NCBI RefSeq assembly: GCF_000020605.1
Contig: NC_012781.1
Location: 2,109,501-2,173,500, forward strand
Length of the DNA stretch: 64,000 bases
Reading direction: 5' to 3'
Origin: Agathobacter rectalis ATCC 33656
GTDB lineage: Bacteria > Bacillota > Clostridia > Lachnospirales > Lachnospiraceae
The translations under genes were made by a program, and so were the position numbers. Numbering within the stretch: the stretch's first letter is position 1; each line of letters begins with the position of its first letter. Below the pieces are notes generated by a model, which saw only the letters and a list, made by a program, of their open reading frames with translations, was not told the origin of the DNA and did no database searches. Of this stretch, positions 46,952 through 59,685 are shown piece by piece.

Positions 46952-48427
46952 CTATTCAGATATAAAATCAAATATACTCATCTGCTCATAAGTACATGAT
47001 TTATTATCAGCTAAAAGCATAGTATCCGGCCTTTCGTTATATATGAGATGCCTTGTAATATAGCTTTCATCAAGCTTTGTATTGTACATCATACGACCAT
47101 CACAGGTGATAAAGTACAGTGCTCTTTTGAGCACGACACCCATTTTCTTTAAATCTGTAAACGAAAGCTTTGCATGCTTTCTGGCTTTTATAATACGCCT
47201 GACACTGTTAGTGCCTATTCCCGGGACCCTGAGAAGTGTATAATAATCCGCCGTCATAATCTCAACCGGAAAACACTCCAGATGACCTACAGCCCACTGA
47301 CACTTTGGATCAATATAATCATTAAAGTTCTGATTATCCTCCGACAAAAGCTCTCCTGCCTTAAAGCCATAAAATCTCATAAGAAAATCTGCCTGATAAA
47401 GCCTGTGCTCTCTCTTTAACGGTGGCGGCTGCCCGATACCCGGTAATGACTCATCCATATTAACATTCACAAAAGCCGAGTAAAATACTCTCTTCATATC
47501 AAACCTGTTGTACATTGCTTCTGCTACAGATATAATCTGATAATCACTCTCTCCGGTTGCTCCCACAATCATCTGTGTACTCTGCCCCGCCGGCACATAA
47601 TATCTGTCCGGTCTTTTGATACTTAAGCCTGATTCCCAGCTTTTTTGTGCAAGCTTATCAGCCTTCCCGCAATCTGTAGCAACCCTAAGGCTTCTGTGAT
47701 ACTCTGATAATCTTGCAGTACTATCTTTTATTTCGGCCATCTGCTCATAATATGCCTGCTCATCTATATACATACGGTTTTTCATACTGCTATTGCCATG
47801 ATACATTCGGCTGTCCTTTATACCATTTTGAATAAATCTCATAGGTGTAAGAATGTTTTTACGCGCCTTATTCGGAGCAACTGCCCTAAGCCCTTCCGCT
47901 GTGGGCAACTCCAGATTAACACTCATCCTATCACAAAGATATCCAATCATCTCAAGGACCTCAGAGGAGGCTCCCGGTATACCCTTGATGTGTATATACC
48001 CATTGAAATGATATTTGTTTCTCAAAAGAAAAAGCGTGGTATATAAAAGCTGCATGGTATGCTCGGGCGATTCTATGATACCAGAGCTTAAGAAAAGTCC
48101 CTCTATATAATTGCGTCTGTAAAACTCAACAGTAAGCTTACATACCTCCTCAGGCGTAAATGTCACTCTTTCAACATCATTAGTGCATCTGTTGATACAG
48201 TATTTACAATCATAAATACATTCATTTGTAAAAAGTATCTTGAGAAGCGATATACACCTGCCATCAGCTGTAAACGAATGACATATTCCACTGGCAAATG
48301 CACTCCCCATATCAGTTCCATTACCCGAACGGGATGCACCACTGGAAGTGCATGCAACATCAAACTTTGCCGCATCAGACAGAATCTTAAGTTTTTCCAT
48401 AATATCAGCACTGATTGACGTTAACAT
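46952..48427 (-). CDS. Radical SAM protein, putative DNA repair/modification enzyme (TIGR03916 type)
   Basis: The 491-residue protein has the radical SAM cluster motif CIYDCKYC (Cx3Cx2C) near residue 79, followed by the barrel elements GLFLSSGIIESPEHTM and NLELPTAEG. A C-terminal helix-hairpin-helix DNA-binding motif reads VPGIGTNSVRRIIKARK. The family (rSAM linked to UDG-type partners) is always found beside TIGR03914/TIGR03915 proteins, and a repair or base-modification role has been proposed from that. The start ATG has a perfect GAGGAGG site. The promoter contains two LexA-type boxes, so expression is probably DNA-damage induced. Confidence 0.88.
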   Translation of the reverse strand: MLTSISADIMEKLKILSDAAKFDVACTSSGASRSGNGTDMGSAFASGICHSFTADGRCISLLKILFTNECIYDCKYCINRCTNDVERVTFTPEEVCKLTVEFYRRNYIEGLFLSSGIIESPEHTMQLLYTTLFLLRNKYHFNGYIHIKGIPGASSEVLEMIGYLCDRMSVNLELPTAEGLRAVAPNKARKNILTPMRFIQNGIKDSRMYHGNSSMKNRMYIDEQAYYEQMAEIKDSTARLSEYHRSLRVATDCGKADKLAQKSWESGLSIKRPDRYYVPAGQSTQMIVGATGESDYQIISVAEAMYNRFDMKRVFYSAFVNVNMDESLPGIGQPPPLKREHRLYQADFLMRFYGFKAGELLSEDNQNFNDYIDPKCQWAVGHLECFPVEIMTADYYTLLRVPGIGTNSVRRIIKARKHAKLSFTDLKKMGVVLKRALYFITCDGRMMYNTKLDESYITRHLIYNERPDTMLLADNKSCTYEQMSIFDFISE

Positions 48428-48447
48428 AAGACCTCCTCACATCATTT

Positions 48448-48482
48448 CGAACATCTGTTTGCATTATACAACATATGTTCGG
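48448..48482 (-). promoter_or_regulatory. Two LexA-type SOS boxes in the radical SAM promoter
   Basis: CGAACATCTGTTTG (48448-48461) and, on the minus strand, CCGAACATATGTTG (48469-48482) match the Gram-positive LexA consensus CGAAC-N4-GTTC with at most one key mismatch each. Their centres are 21 bases apart, two helical turns. Confidence 0.82.
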
Positions 48483-48491
48483 GTAAATCAA
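48463..48491 (-). promoter_or_regulatory. Promoter of the radical SAM operon
   Basis: TTGATT (plus 48486-48491), a 17-base spacer and TATAAT (plus 48463-48468). One LexA-type box fills the spacer and the other begins right after the -10, so LexA binding would block RNA polymerase. Confidence 0.82.
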
Positions 48492-48532
48492 GTGAAAATT
48501 TTTGGAAAAATATTGTTATGGTTCATAAGCAC

Positions 48533-48578
48533 AAAAACCATAGATATCTTAAATGCATTAAGATACTATGGTTTTTAT
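48533..48578 (-). terminator. Terminator after the esterase-like gene
   Basis: AAAACCATAG-ATCTTAA and TTAAGAT-CTATGGTTTT form a stem with a small bulge and A/T runs on both sides. It separates the esterase-like gene from the SOS-type promoter and could act in both directions. Confidence 0.85.
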
Positions 48579-48686
48579 TTATAATAATTATCGTAACTAT
48601 TCAGTTGCAAAAAATATCGTAGCCTTTATAAACAGACTTTATTCCGACTAAAAAAATTTTCTTAAGAGCTACTGTATGACATGATT

Positions 48687-49535
48687 TTATCCCAATTTAG
48701 TCTTAAAAAACTCGATTATCCTATCCCACAGTTCATCCTGGAAAAACTGCATATCTGCATGGTCAGCGCCTTCCAATGCAATCAAATCTGCATCACAGCC
48801 ATTTTCAATAAGCTTGTCATAAAGCTCTTCACTCTGCTCAAACGGAACTGTCTGATCATTTATACCGTGAATAATCAAAAATGGAGGAGCATCTTTTGTC
48901 ACCTTAGACACCGGAGAACTGTTATATGCTTCCTTGATATTTCTCATAATATTATATCCGAGTAAAAGTGACTCCATAGATGCTGCGCATTCTTCGGCAT
49001 CTTTATACTTAAATGTGCTAAGGTTAGTAGGTGGATACCATGGACATGCTGCCTGAATACTGCTTGACTCTTCAAGATATTCTCCAACATCACGAGCTTT
49101 ATCATGATCCAATGCCGCCATACATGTCAAAAATCCTCCGGCTGATTCTCCCATCGCACCAAAATGTTCCTTGTCAATTCTGTATCTATCTGCATGTGCC
49201 TTCAAATACCTGATTGCAGCCTTCACATCCTCTATCTGCATAGGATAGCAACCCTCATTTGATGTGCGGTATTCCACACTGCAAACAACAAACCCCTGAT
49301 GAGCAAGCGTGCTAAGATATGATAGATGTGCTGACTTATCCATCCTCATCCATCCACCACCGCATATCCATACTATACAAGGATAACGCTTGTCAGACAT
49401 ATCTTCCGGATATATTAAATCGAGTTTTAAATCCCTGCGACAGTGATCATACCACGAATCCACCTGCGCATATGTAATATCAGACACCTGCACATATTGT
49501 GGCTTCGTCACATTAATCTTAAGCTTTTCCTTCAT
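48687..49535 (-). CDS. Alpha/beta hydrolase, acetyl-esterase-like
   Basis: The 282-residue enzyme has the hormone-sensitive-lipase/BD-FAE layout: an oxyanion region CGGGWMRMDKSAH, nucleophile Ser in GESAGG, an acid Asp in HGINDQTVP and a His in GADHAD. No signal peptide is present, so it acts inside the cell. The probable substrate class is small acyl or acetylated compounds such as deacetylated sugars or xylan fragments; the specific one cannot be read. AAGGAGG precedes the ATG. It stands alone between the tRNA-Trp unit and its own terminator. Confidence 0.88.
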   Translation of the reverse strand: MKEKLKINVTKPQYVQVSDITYAQVDSWYDHCRRDLKLDLIYPEDMSDKRYPCIVWICGGGWMRMDKSAHLSYLSTLAHQGFVVCSVEYRTSNEGCYPMQIEDVKAAIRYLKAHADRYRIDKEHFGAMGESAGGFLTCMAALDHDKARDVGEYLEESSSIQAACPWYPPTNLSTFKYKDAEECAASMESLLLGYNIMRNIKEAYNSSPVSKVTKDAPPFLIIHGINDQTVPFEQSEELYDKLIENGCDADLIALEGADHADMQFFQDELWDRIIEFFKTKLG

Positions 49536-49641
49536 TTAAAAATCCTCCTTACATTTGTAATCCATTTTGAAATACAAAATTAATATCATTTAAAATAAAT
49601 ACTTTATGCCCATTATAATACATCTATTTTCATTTTTAAAC

Positions 49642-49678
49642 AAAAAAAACCTTGAAACAACTATCTTGCTTCAAGGTC
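49642..49678 (-). terminator. Terminator of the tRNA-Trp unit
   Basis: ACCTTGAA and TTCAAGGT form an 8-bp stem followed on the minus strand by a run of eight T. It lies seven bases past the tRNA 3' end. Confidence 0.92.
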
Positions 49679-49684
49679 TAAGAA

Positions 49685-49755
49685 CAGGGGATGAGAGAAT
49701 CGAACTCCCGCTAAAAGTTTTGGAGACTTCTGTCATACCATTTGACCAATCCCCT
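49685..49755 (-). tRNA. tRNA-Trp (anticodon CCA)
   Basis: The 71-base gene folds as a cloverleaf: acceptor arms AGGGGAT and ATCCCCT, discriminator G, a GTTCGATTC T-loop, and an anticodon loop CTCCAAA with CCA. The CCA tail is not encoded. It lies about 115 bases past the 23S gene but has its own candidate promoter. Confidence 0.95.
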
Positions 49756-49765
49756 ATATTTAAAT

Positions 49766-49794
49766 ATTATATCAAATATAGAAAAAGGACGCAA
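49766..49794 (-). promoter_or_regulatory. Candidate promoter of tRNA-Trp
   Basis: TTGCGT (plus 49789-49794), 17 bases and TATAAT (plus 49766-49771). The predicted start lies only a few bases before the tRNA. The -35 overlaps the hairpin that probably ends the rRNA transcript. Confidence 0.6.
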
Positions 49795-49807
49795 TAGGAA
49801 TTACGTC
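49782..49807 (-). terminator. Probable terminator of the rRNA operon
   Basis: GACGCAAT and ATTACGTC (49788-49795, 49800-49807) pair with one mismatch and are followed on the minus strand by CCTTTTT. It lies about 60 bases past the 23S gene. Confidence 0.6.
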
Positions 49808-49819
49808 TTATTTTAATAT

Positions 49820-49841
49820 ACCTTCAAAACTTCATACAAAT
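49820..49841 (-). other. 3' arm of the 23S precursor processing stem
   Basis: The 22 bases are the complement of 52880-52901 with a single mismatch, so the two can form a long stem enclosing the 23S rRNA, a likely RNase III or Mini-III substrate. Confidence 0.8.
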
Positions 49842-49868
49842 CCGATTTGTTTTTCTCCGTTATTAACC

Positions 49869-52750
<2,882 letters not shown>

Positions 52751-53095
52751 TCTCTTCGATGCATAGCGTTGCATCATTAATAACTTAAAGAACTTTGTTG
52801 TTGTTCACAACTTGGTTTTGTTTCTCGGATGTCTTGATTGTTAGATATTCTTAAGAATAGAATATTTATTCATCAAATTATTTGTATGAAGTTTTCAAGG
52901 TACATTGCTGTGATTACCAGTTTTAGTTCTCACAGACTTTTGACTGTTTTATCAGTCATTAGAAATCTTAATATCTTAAAATCTCTAATCACTGGTAAAA
53001 CCAGCTATCTAAACAGCACTTCCCTGCTGATGTAGGTTAGCTCTTTCGAGCCTGTTCTATTTTGAAAGCATATATGCTATGCTGTTCTTTATAAA
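52751..53095 (-). other. 5S-23S spacer, no tRNA
   Basis: This 345-base spacer holds no tRNA and no protein gene. It contains the 5' arm of the 23S processing stem at 52880-52901, and is otherwise AT-rich. Confidence 0.85.
52880..52901 (-). other. 5' arm of the 23S precursor processing stem
   Basis: Pairs with 49820-49841 over 22 bases with one mismatch. The 5S gene lies outside this stem. Confidence 0.8.
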
Positions 53096-53212
53096 TCCGG
53101 CAGCCACCTACCTTCCCATACCGTTACCAGTATAGTATTATCGGCCGCTTCAGTCTTAACCATCGTGTTCGGGATGTGGACGGGTGTTTCCCAAAAGCGC
53201 ATCGCCACCGGA
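53096..53212 (-). rRNA. 5S ribosomal RNA, placed between 16S and 23S
   Basis: The 117-base gene is defined by the closing helix TCCGGTGGC and GCTGCCGGA and by the conserved ATCCCGAACACGATGG block. It lies 52 bases after the 16S gene and 345 bases before the 23S gene, not after 23S as in most bacteria. Confidence 0.95.
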
Positions 53213-53222
53213 AAGATTGAGC

Positions 53223-53243
53223 TTGATAACTCAACAGTGAAAA
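53223..53243 (-). other. 3' arm of the 16S precursor processing stem
   Basis: TTGATAACT-CAACAGTGA is repeated in inverted orientation at 54923-54944 on the other side of the 16S gene with about two mismatches, allowing a stem that encloses 16S only. Confidence 0.72.
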
Positions 53244-53259
53244 ACTCTCTACTCGATTT

Positions 53260-54798
<1,539 letters not shown>

Positions 54799-55334
54799 AA
54801 AGTTGATCTCAGTCAAGTTAAACTTGGCTAATTCGTTCATTCAGATAGAATCTGAATTTACTGTTTTAAAGGTCTTCAATTTTCATTGAAGCGTTCTGAT
54901 TGATTCTCAAAATCTTTCAAGGTTTCTCACTGTTCAGTTATCAATGTTCTTTGTTTTGCTCTCTTGCGACAGCTTGATTATTTTATCAAATCGCTGTTCG
55001 TTTGTCAAGCACTTTTTTATTTTTTTGAACTCTGTTTTAAGTTCTCTGTCTTGCGACAGCTTGTTTATTCTATCAAAATGTTTTTCATTTGTCAAGAACT
55101 TTTTTCATAACTTATTTAATCAGCTTCTTTCAAAGCAATATTATAAAGTCATGTCTGTAAAATGTAACTCACAAGCTCTACAACTCAATGTGTCCCGCGA
55201 GTCAGCTTTGATATAATATCATCCCGGCACACATATGTCAACGGATTTACTGCAATTAATTAAAGTAGTATAACTATCTTAAAAAACACAAATTTTCTAA
55301 ATTGTCTGTTTATTATATGCAATTCTCACAATTA
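54799..55334 (-). promoter_or_regulatory. rRNA operon control region with three promoters
   Basis: No gene lies in this 536-base gap. On the minus strand three promoters have 17-base spacers: TTGACA/TATTAT (plus 55236-55241 and 55213-55218), TTGACA/TAGAAT (55090-55095 and 55067-55072) and TTGACA/TAAAAT (55003-55008 and 54980-54985). The last two lie in an 87-base imperfect direct repeat and share CAAGCTGTCGCAAGA downstream of the -10. Confidence 0.85.
54923..54944 (-). other. 5' arm of the 16S precursor processing stem
   Basis: This arm pairs with 53223-53243 on the far side of the 16S gene, with about two mismatches. Confidence 0.72.
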
Positions 55335-56705
55335 CTATCTGACAGCATCTATCGCTTCCTTGATATTTGCCACACCGACAATCTCAATTCCACTAATATG
55401 CGAGACTCCTGCAAGACACACTTTGGGAACAATACACTTTTTAAAGCCAAGCTTCTTTGCCTCAGCAACACGCTGCTCGGACATGGTAACTCCGCGCACC
55501 TCTCCGCTTAAGCCCACCTCTCCAAAGCATATGGTATCCTCACGCACTATAATATCCTTTTTGCTTGATGCGATTGCAAGCACTATCCCAAGGTCTATCG
55601 CCGGTTCGTTCATCCTTATACCGCCTGCTATATTCACATAAGCGTCACAGTCTGACAGTGACAGGTTGGCTCTTTTTTCAAGGACCGCCATGAGTAGATT
55701 TACTTTATTATAATCTGTACCATTTGCTGTACGCCTTGGATTATTAAAAAAGCTGTGACATACAAGAGCCTGTATCTCGAGAAGTATCGGGCGGCTTCCC
55801 TCTATGGAACATGTGACAATTGATCCTGATGCTCCCTCGGGCTTACCGCTAAGCATATACTCCGACGGATTTTCCACCTCAACAAGTCCCTCCGCCTTCA
55901 TTTCAAATACGCCTATCTCATTGGTCGAACCAAATCTGTTCTTAACGCCTCTAAGTATCCTGTACGACTCATACCTGTCACCCTCAAAATAAAGCACAGT
56001 ATCAACCATATGCTCTAACGTCCTCGGCCCCGCAACCGCACCATCCTTTGTCACATGTCCTACTATAAAGACAGAAATACCCAGAGTCTTTGCAAGCTGC
56101 ATAAGCACTCCGGTTGTCTCCCTGACCTGTGAGACACTGCCCGGTGCCGACGCTATCTCCTCATTGTACATAGTCTGGATGGAATCTATTACAACAACCT
56201 CCGGTTTTTTTCGTTGAATCACGTCTTTTGCTATATCAAGACTTGTCTCACATAAAAGCTCCAGTGAATCCGTAAAATCGCCAAGTCTGTCGGCACGCAT
56301 CTTTATCTGATGCAGGGATTCCTCACCTGACACATAAAGTAATGGCACCTTTTTTTGTGAAAGCTCCCTGCATACCTGAAGTAGTAGCGTGGATTTTCCT
56401 ATACCCGGATCTCCTCCCACAAGCACAAGTGACCCCCTCACAATTCCTCCACCAAGCACTCTGTCAAACTCGGCTATACCTGTCACTATACGCTCCTCTT
56501 TCTCGCTTTTTACTGCCGAAAGAGGCAGAACCTGTGCCGCCTTTGATTCTTTTTTTACTTTTCCCGACGAGCTTATCGACTTTTTATCTACGGTTTCCTC
56601 TACAAATGTATTCCATTCCTTACAGGCCGGGCACTGTCCCATCCATTTTGCCGATTCATAACCACATTCCTGGCAGAAAAATACAGAGGTCTTTCCTTTT
56701 GCCAT
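55335..56705 (-). CDS. radA: DNA repair protein RadA
   Basis: The 456-residue protein is a RecA-like ATPase that extends recombination branches. It begins with a four-Cys zinc finger (FFCQECGYES, GQCPACKEW), then Walker A GGDPGIGKST near residue 90. The RadA-specific KNRFGSTNE motif is near 250. A C-terminal Lon-protease-like domain contains VLEKRANLSLSDCDAY and CFGEVGLSGEVRG. AAAGGAG precedes the ATG at 56703-56705; the longer frame upstream has no ribosome site. It lies downstream of clpC, as in many firmicutes, but a small hypothetical gene and a terminator come between. Confidence 0.96.
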   Translation of the reverse strand: MAKGKTSVFFCQECGYESAKWMGQCPACKEWNTFVEETVDKKSISSSGKVKKESKAAQVLPLSAVKSEKEERIVTGIAEFDRVLGGGIVRGSLVLVGGDPGIGKSTLLLQVCRELSQKKVPLLYVSGEESLHQIKMRADRLGDFTDSLELLCETSLDIAKDVIQRKKPEVVVIDSIQTMYNEEIASAPGSVSQVRETTGVLMQLAKTLGISVFIVGHVTKDGAVAGPRTLEHMVDTVLYFEGDRYESYRILRGVKNRFGSTNEIGVFEMKAEGLVEVENPSEYMLSGKPEGASGSIVTCSIEGSRPILLEIQALVCHSFFNNPRRTANGTDYNKVNLLMAVLEKRANLSLSDCDAYVNIAGGIRMNEPAIDLGIVLAIASSKKDIIVREDTICFGEVGLSGEVRGVTMSEQRVAEAKKLGFKKCIVPKVCLAGVSHISGIEIVGVANIKEAIDAVR

Positions 56706-56726
56706 ATTGTTCTCCTTTATAAAATA

Positions 56727-56757
56727 CAAAAAGCCCGGCTTTCACCGGGCTAAAAAT
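56727..56757 (-). terminator. Terminator between the hypothetical gene and radA
   Basis: AGCCCGG and CCGGGCT flank a short loop, with T-rich sequence on the minus strand. It ends the clpC-linked transcript, so radA expression needs read-through or its own promoter. Confidence 0.85.
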
Positions 56758-56762
56758 ATGCT

Positions 56763-57176
56763 CTATTTTCTTGATACTTTGATATCGACTGAATCAACAC
56801 CCTCAAGCTCTACGCTTAAGCTGAGCTTGCCGCCGAGATTTGTCTTCATAGTACCTGCAACAGCTCCAGCTATATCAATTTCGTACTCTGTCTCCTCTTC
56901 AAGGCCAAGAGTAATCTGAGCATCCTCAGGTCCCTCCACAGTAAATGTCACTGTATCAGCAGTCTCCTCGAAATCCATAACCGCTGTTCCCGGAACAGAC
57001 TCGTATACAAAGAGTCCGTTTCTTTCGAGCTTTGTAATCTCCTTAAAGGTCTTTACCTTGTAGATATCTCCATCCTTCTCAAAATTGTCAAGCTTTGCCT
57101 TTGCAGCCAATGTATAATCTCCGAAGCTGAGCTTTCCGTTTTCCTCAGTACGGATTAATTCACTTATTACAGCCAT
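56763..57176 (-). CDS. Conserved hypothetical protein
   Basis: The 137-residue acidic protein has no signal peptide or membrane segment. It starts MAVISELIRTEENGKLSFGDY and has a C-terminal half rich in short beta-strand-like segments (GLEEETEYEIDIAGAVAGTM, GKLSLSVELEGVDSVDIKV). I recall close relatives in Lachnospiraceae carrying the doubtful label endosialidase, but nothing in the sequence shows a catalytic site. GGGAGG precedes the ATG. It lies 47 bases after clpC and is followed by a terminator, so it probably shares the clpC transcript. Confidence 0.75.
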   Translation of the reverse strand: MAVISELIRTEENGKLSFGDYTLAAKAKLDNFEKDGDIYKVKTFKEITKLERNGLFVYESVPGTAVMDFEETADTVTFTVEGPEDAQITLGLEEETEYEIDIAGAVAGTMKTNLGGKLSLSVELEGVDSVDIKVSRK

Positions 57177-57223
57177 TTTTATCCTCCCGTAGCTATATTG
57201 ATATATTAATTATAAATCCAATT

Positions 57224-59662
57224 CTACTCAACAGTCAATGAAATTTGTTTGTTTTTCGTAGAAATTATTACCTTATTGCCGCGCTTAATTTTGCCGGTAA
57301 TAATATCCTCTGACATACGGTCTTCAATCTCCTCCTGAAGTTTTCGTTTAAGAGGTCTTGCGCCATATTTTCTGTCATAGGCTTTGTCCACGATAAAGGA
57401 TTTTGCACTGTCGCGCACTGTGAGCTCTATATCAAGCTGTTCTTTACAGCGTTTCTTAAGCTCCTTTACAAGAAGTGTCACTATATGCTTCATGTCATCC
57501 TTGTTGAGAGCTCTAAATACAATAGTCTCGTCGATTCGGTTCAAAAACTCAGGTTTAAATATACGGCGTACCTCCTCCATGACACTGTTCTTCATACGCT
57601 CGTGATCCTGCTTTTCATCCTCACCAGCGCCAAAGCCAAGGCGCTTTGGTTCTATAATAGAAGAAGCTCCTGCATTTGATGTCATGATGATTATTGTATT
57701 CTTGAAATCAACCGTGCGCCCCTGTGAATCAGTGATTCTACCATCATCAAGCACCTGTAAAAGTATATTGAACACATCAGGATGTGCTTTTTCTATCTCA
57801 TCAAACAGTATAACAGAAAAAGGATTGCGTCTGACCTTCTCTGAGAGCTGTCCACCCTCCTCATGGCCCACATATCCCGGTGGTGAACCAATCATCTTTG
57901 AAACACTATGCTTTTCCATGTACTCTGACATGTCAACACGTATCATGGCATCTTCTTTGCCAAAGACAGCCTCAGCAAGCGCCTTTGACACCTCCGTCTT
58001 ACCTACTCCTGTCGGTCCCAAAAACAGGAATGAGCCAATCGGCTTCTTAGGATCCTTTAAACCAACACGGCCTCGTCTGACTGCCTTTGCGACAGCAGAA
58101 ACAGCCTCCTCCTGTCCTATTACACGCTTGTGAAGTATCTGTTCAAGCTTTGCAAGTCGTCCTGCCTCTGACTCTGTAAGCTTATTTACAGGTATTTTGG
58201 TCCATCCCGATACTACATCCGCTATCTCATTTTCGCCGACTACAGGCTGGTTTTTGGCTCCTGTGCGACGGTTCTTTCTCATAAGCTTCTGCTGTTTATT
58301 TTCAAGTACTTCCTTTTCTGACATAAGCGCGCCGGCAGCTGCGAGATCTCCATTCGATAAAGCATTTTCCACCTGGTTCTGCTTATCTGTTATCTCTTTT
58401 TTCAGAGCAAGCAACTCGTCAGATGATGTCAGATTCTTAAGCCTTATCCTGGCTGCCGCTTCATCCATCAGGTCTATCGCCTTATCAGGTAAAAATCTGT
58501 CATTTATATATCGTGCAGAAAGGTTTACTGCTGCTTTCACACCCTCATCTGTTATGATGACACCATGATGCTTTTCATAGATTCCCTTTAATCCTGTGAG
58601 TATCTCTATTGTCTCATCCGCACCCGGCTCCTCAACCATCACCGGCTGGAAACGGCGCTCAAGCGCAGCATCCTTTTCCACGTATTTGCGATACTCTTCT
58701 ATGGTAGTGGCGCCGATTACCTGTACCTCGCCTCTGGCAAGCGCAGGCTTTAATATGTTAGATGCATCTAACGAACCTTCTGCTCCTCCTGCACCTATTA
58801 TAGTGTGAAGCTCATCAATGAAAAGCAGTACATTTTTGGCATTTGAAACCTCGCTTATCACCTTCTTGATACGCTCCTCAAACTCACCACGATACTTTGA
58901 TTTGGCTACAAGCCCGGACATATCAAGGGAAACCAGTCTCTTTCCCAAAAGAATATCCGGAACATTGCCACTGACTATATCCTGCGCAAGTCCTTCTACT
59001 ATAGCGGTCTTGCCCACTCCCGGCTCTCCAATCAGACATGGATTGTTTTTGCCACGGCGGCAAAGTATCTGGATAACGCGCTCCATCTCCTTTTTTCTGC
59101 CTATAACAGGGTCAAGAAGCCCTGCCTCTGCCATATCTGTCAAATCTCTGGAATACTGATCTAATACAGGAGTCGCAGAATTGTATGATGTACTGTAGCT
59201 TTTCATCAGATCCCTGTATGCAGACGGATCCTCACCCATCGCACCAAGAATATCTATAAACATCTTCTGACTGTTAACACCCATGGTGTTTAAAAGTCTT
59301 GCAGCTGCACAGTCTCCCTGCAGTACTATAGCCATTAGCAAGTGTTCTGTCCCTATCTCATTGCACTCAAATCTATCGGCTTCCTCCGATGCACGCTCCA
59401 ATACTCTCTGTGTCCTTGGTGAATAGCCATCCCTGTCCATCACTTCGATGTTATCCCCCGGTGAAATCAGGTCTTCAATCATCGAAATAAGCTTATCATA
59501 TTCCACATTGCAGGCTGTTAGAACCTCAGCTGCCACACCGGTGCCCTCTTTTATAAGGCCAGCCAGTATGTGCTCTGTTCCAACATAGCTGTAATTCATT
59601 TTCTTTGATATACGTGCAGCCAAATCTATTGCTTTTTTAGCCTTACTTGTATATGGTTTCAA
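57224..59662 (-). CDS. clpC: ATP-dependent Clp protease ATP-binding subunit ClpC
   Basis: The roughly 812-residue AAA+ unfoldase feeds proteins to ClpP. Two Clp-N repeats (about 1-140) are followed by AAA domain 1 with GEPGVGKT and [14 protein letters not shown] coiled middle segment rich in E and K precedes AAA domain 2 with GPTGVGKT and [14 protein letters not shown], and the C-terminal D2-small domain. Several starts are possible: GTG at 59686, ATG at 59680 and TTG at 59662. GGAGG lies seven bases before the TTG and gives [15 protein letters not shown], matching relatives, so I use it. ctsR, mcsA and mcsB are absent here. Confidence 0.93.
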   Translation of the reverse strand: MKPYTSKAKKAIDLAARISKKMNYSYVGTEHILAGLIKEGTGVAAEVLTACNVEYDKLISMIEDLISPGDNIEVMDRDGYSPRTQRVLERASEEADRFECNEIGTEHLLMAIVLQGDCAAARLLNTMGVNSQKMFIDILGAMGEDPSAYRDLMKSYSTSYNSATPVLDQYSRDLTDMAEAGLLDPVIGRKKEMERVIQILCRRGKNNPCLIGEPGVGKTAIVEGLAQDIVSGNVPDILLGKRLVSLDMSGLVAKSKYRGEFEERIKKVISEVSNAKNVLLFIDELHTIIGAGGAEGSLDASNILKPALARGEVQVIGATTIEEYRKYVEKDAALERRFQPVMVEEPGADETIEILTGLKGIYEKHHGVIITDEGVKAAVNLSARYINDRFLPDKAIDLMDEAAARIRLKNLTSSDELLALKKEITDKQNQVENALSNGDLAAAGALMSEKEVLENKQQKLMRKNRRTGAKNQPVVGENEIADVVSGWTKIPVNKLTESEAGRLAKLEQILHKRVIGQEEAVSAVAKAVRRGRVGLKDPKKPIGSFLFLGPTGVGKTEVSKALAEAVFGKEDAMIRVDMSEYMEKHSVSKMIGSPPGYVGHEEGGQLSEKVRRNPFSVILFDEIEKAHPDVFNILLQVLDDGRITDSQGRTVDFKNTIIIMTSNAGASSIIEPKRLGFGAGEDEKQDHERMKNSVMEEVRRIFKPEFLNRIDETIVFRALNKDDMKHIVTLLVKELKKRCKEQLDIELTVRDSAKSFIVDKAYDRKYGARPLKRKLQEEIEDRMSEDIITGKIKRGNKVIISTKNKQISLTVE

Positions 59663-59685
59663 GTCATATCCTCCAGTCATATTCA

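Noticed and set aside
52838-53035. Possible tRNA or small gene in the 5S-23S spacer
   Set aside because: No cloverleaf can be drawn, and the open frame overlaps the 23S processing arm.
54944-55216. Open frame of 90 codons before the rRNA operon
   Set aside because: It covers the tandem promoters and arises from the duplicated T-rich unit.
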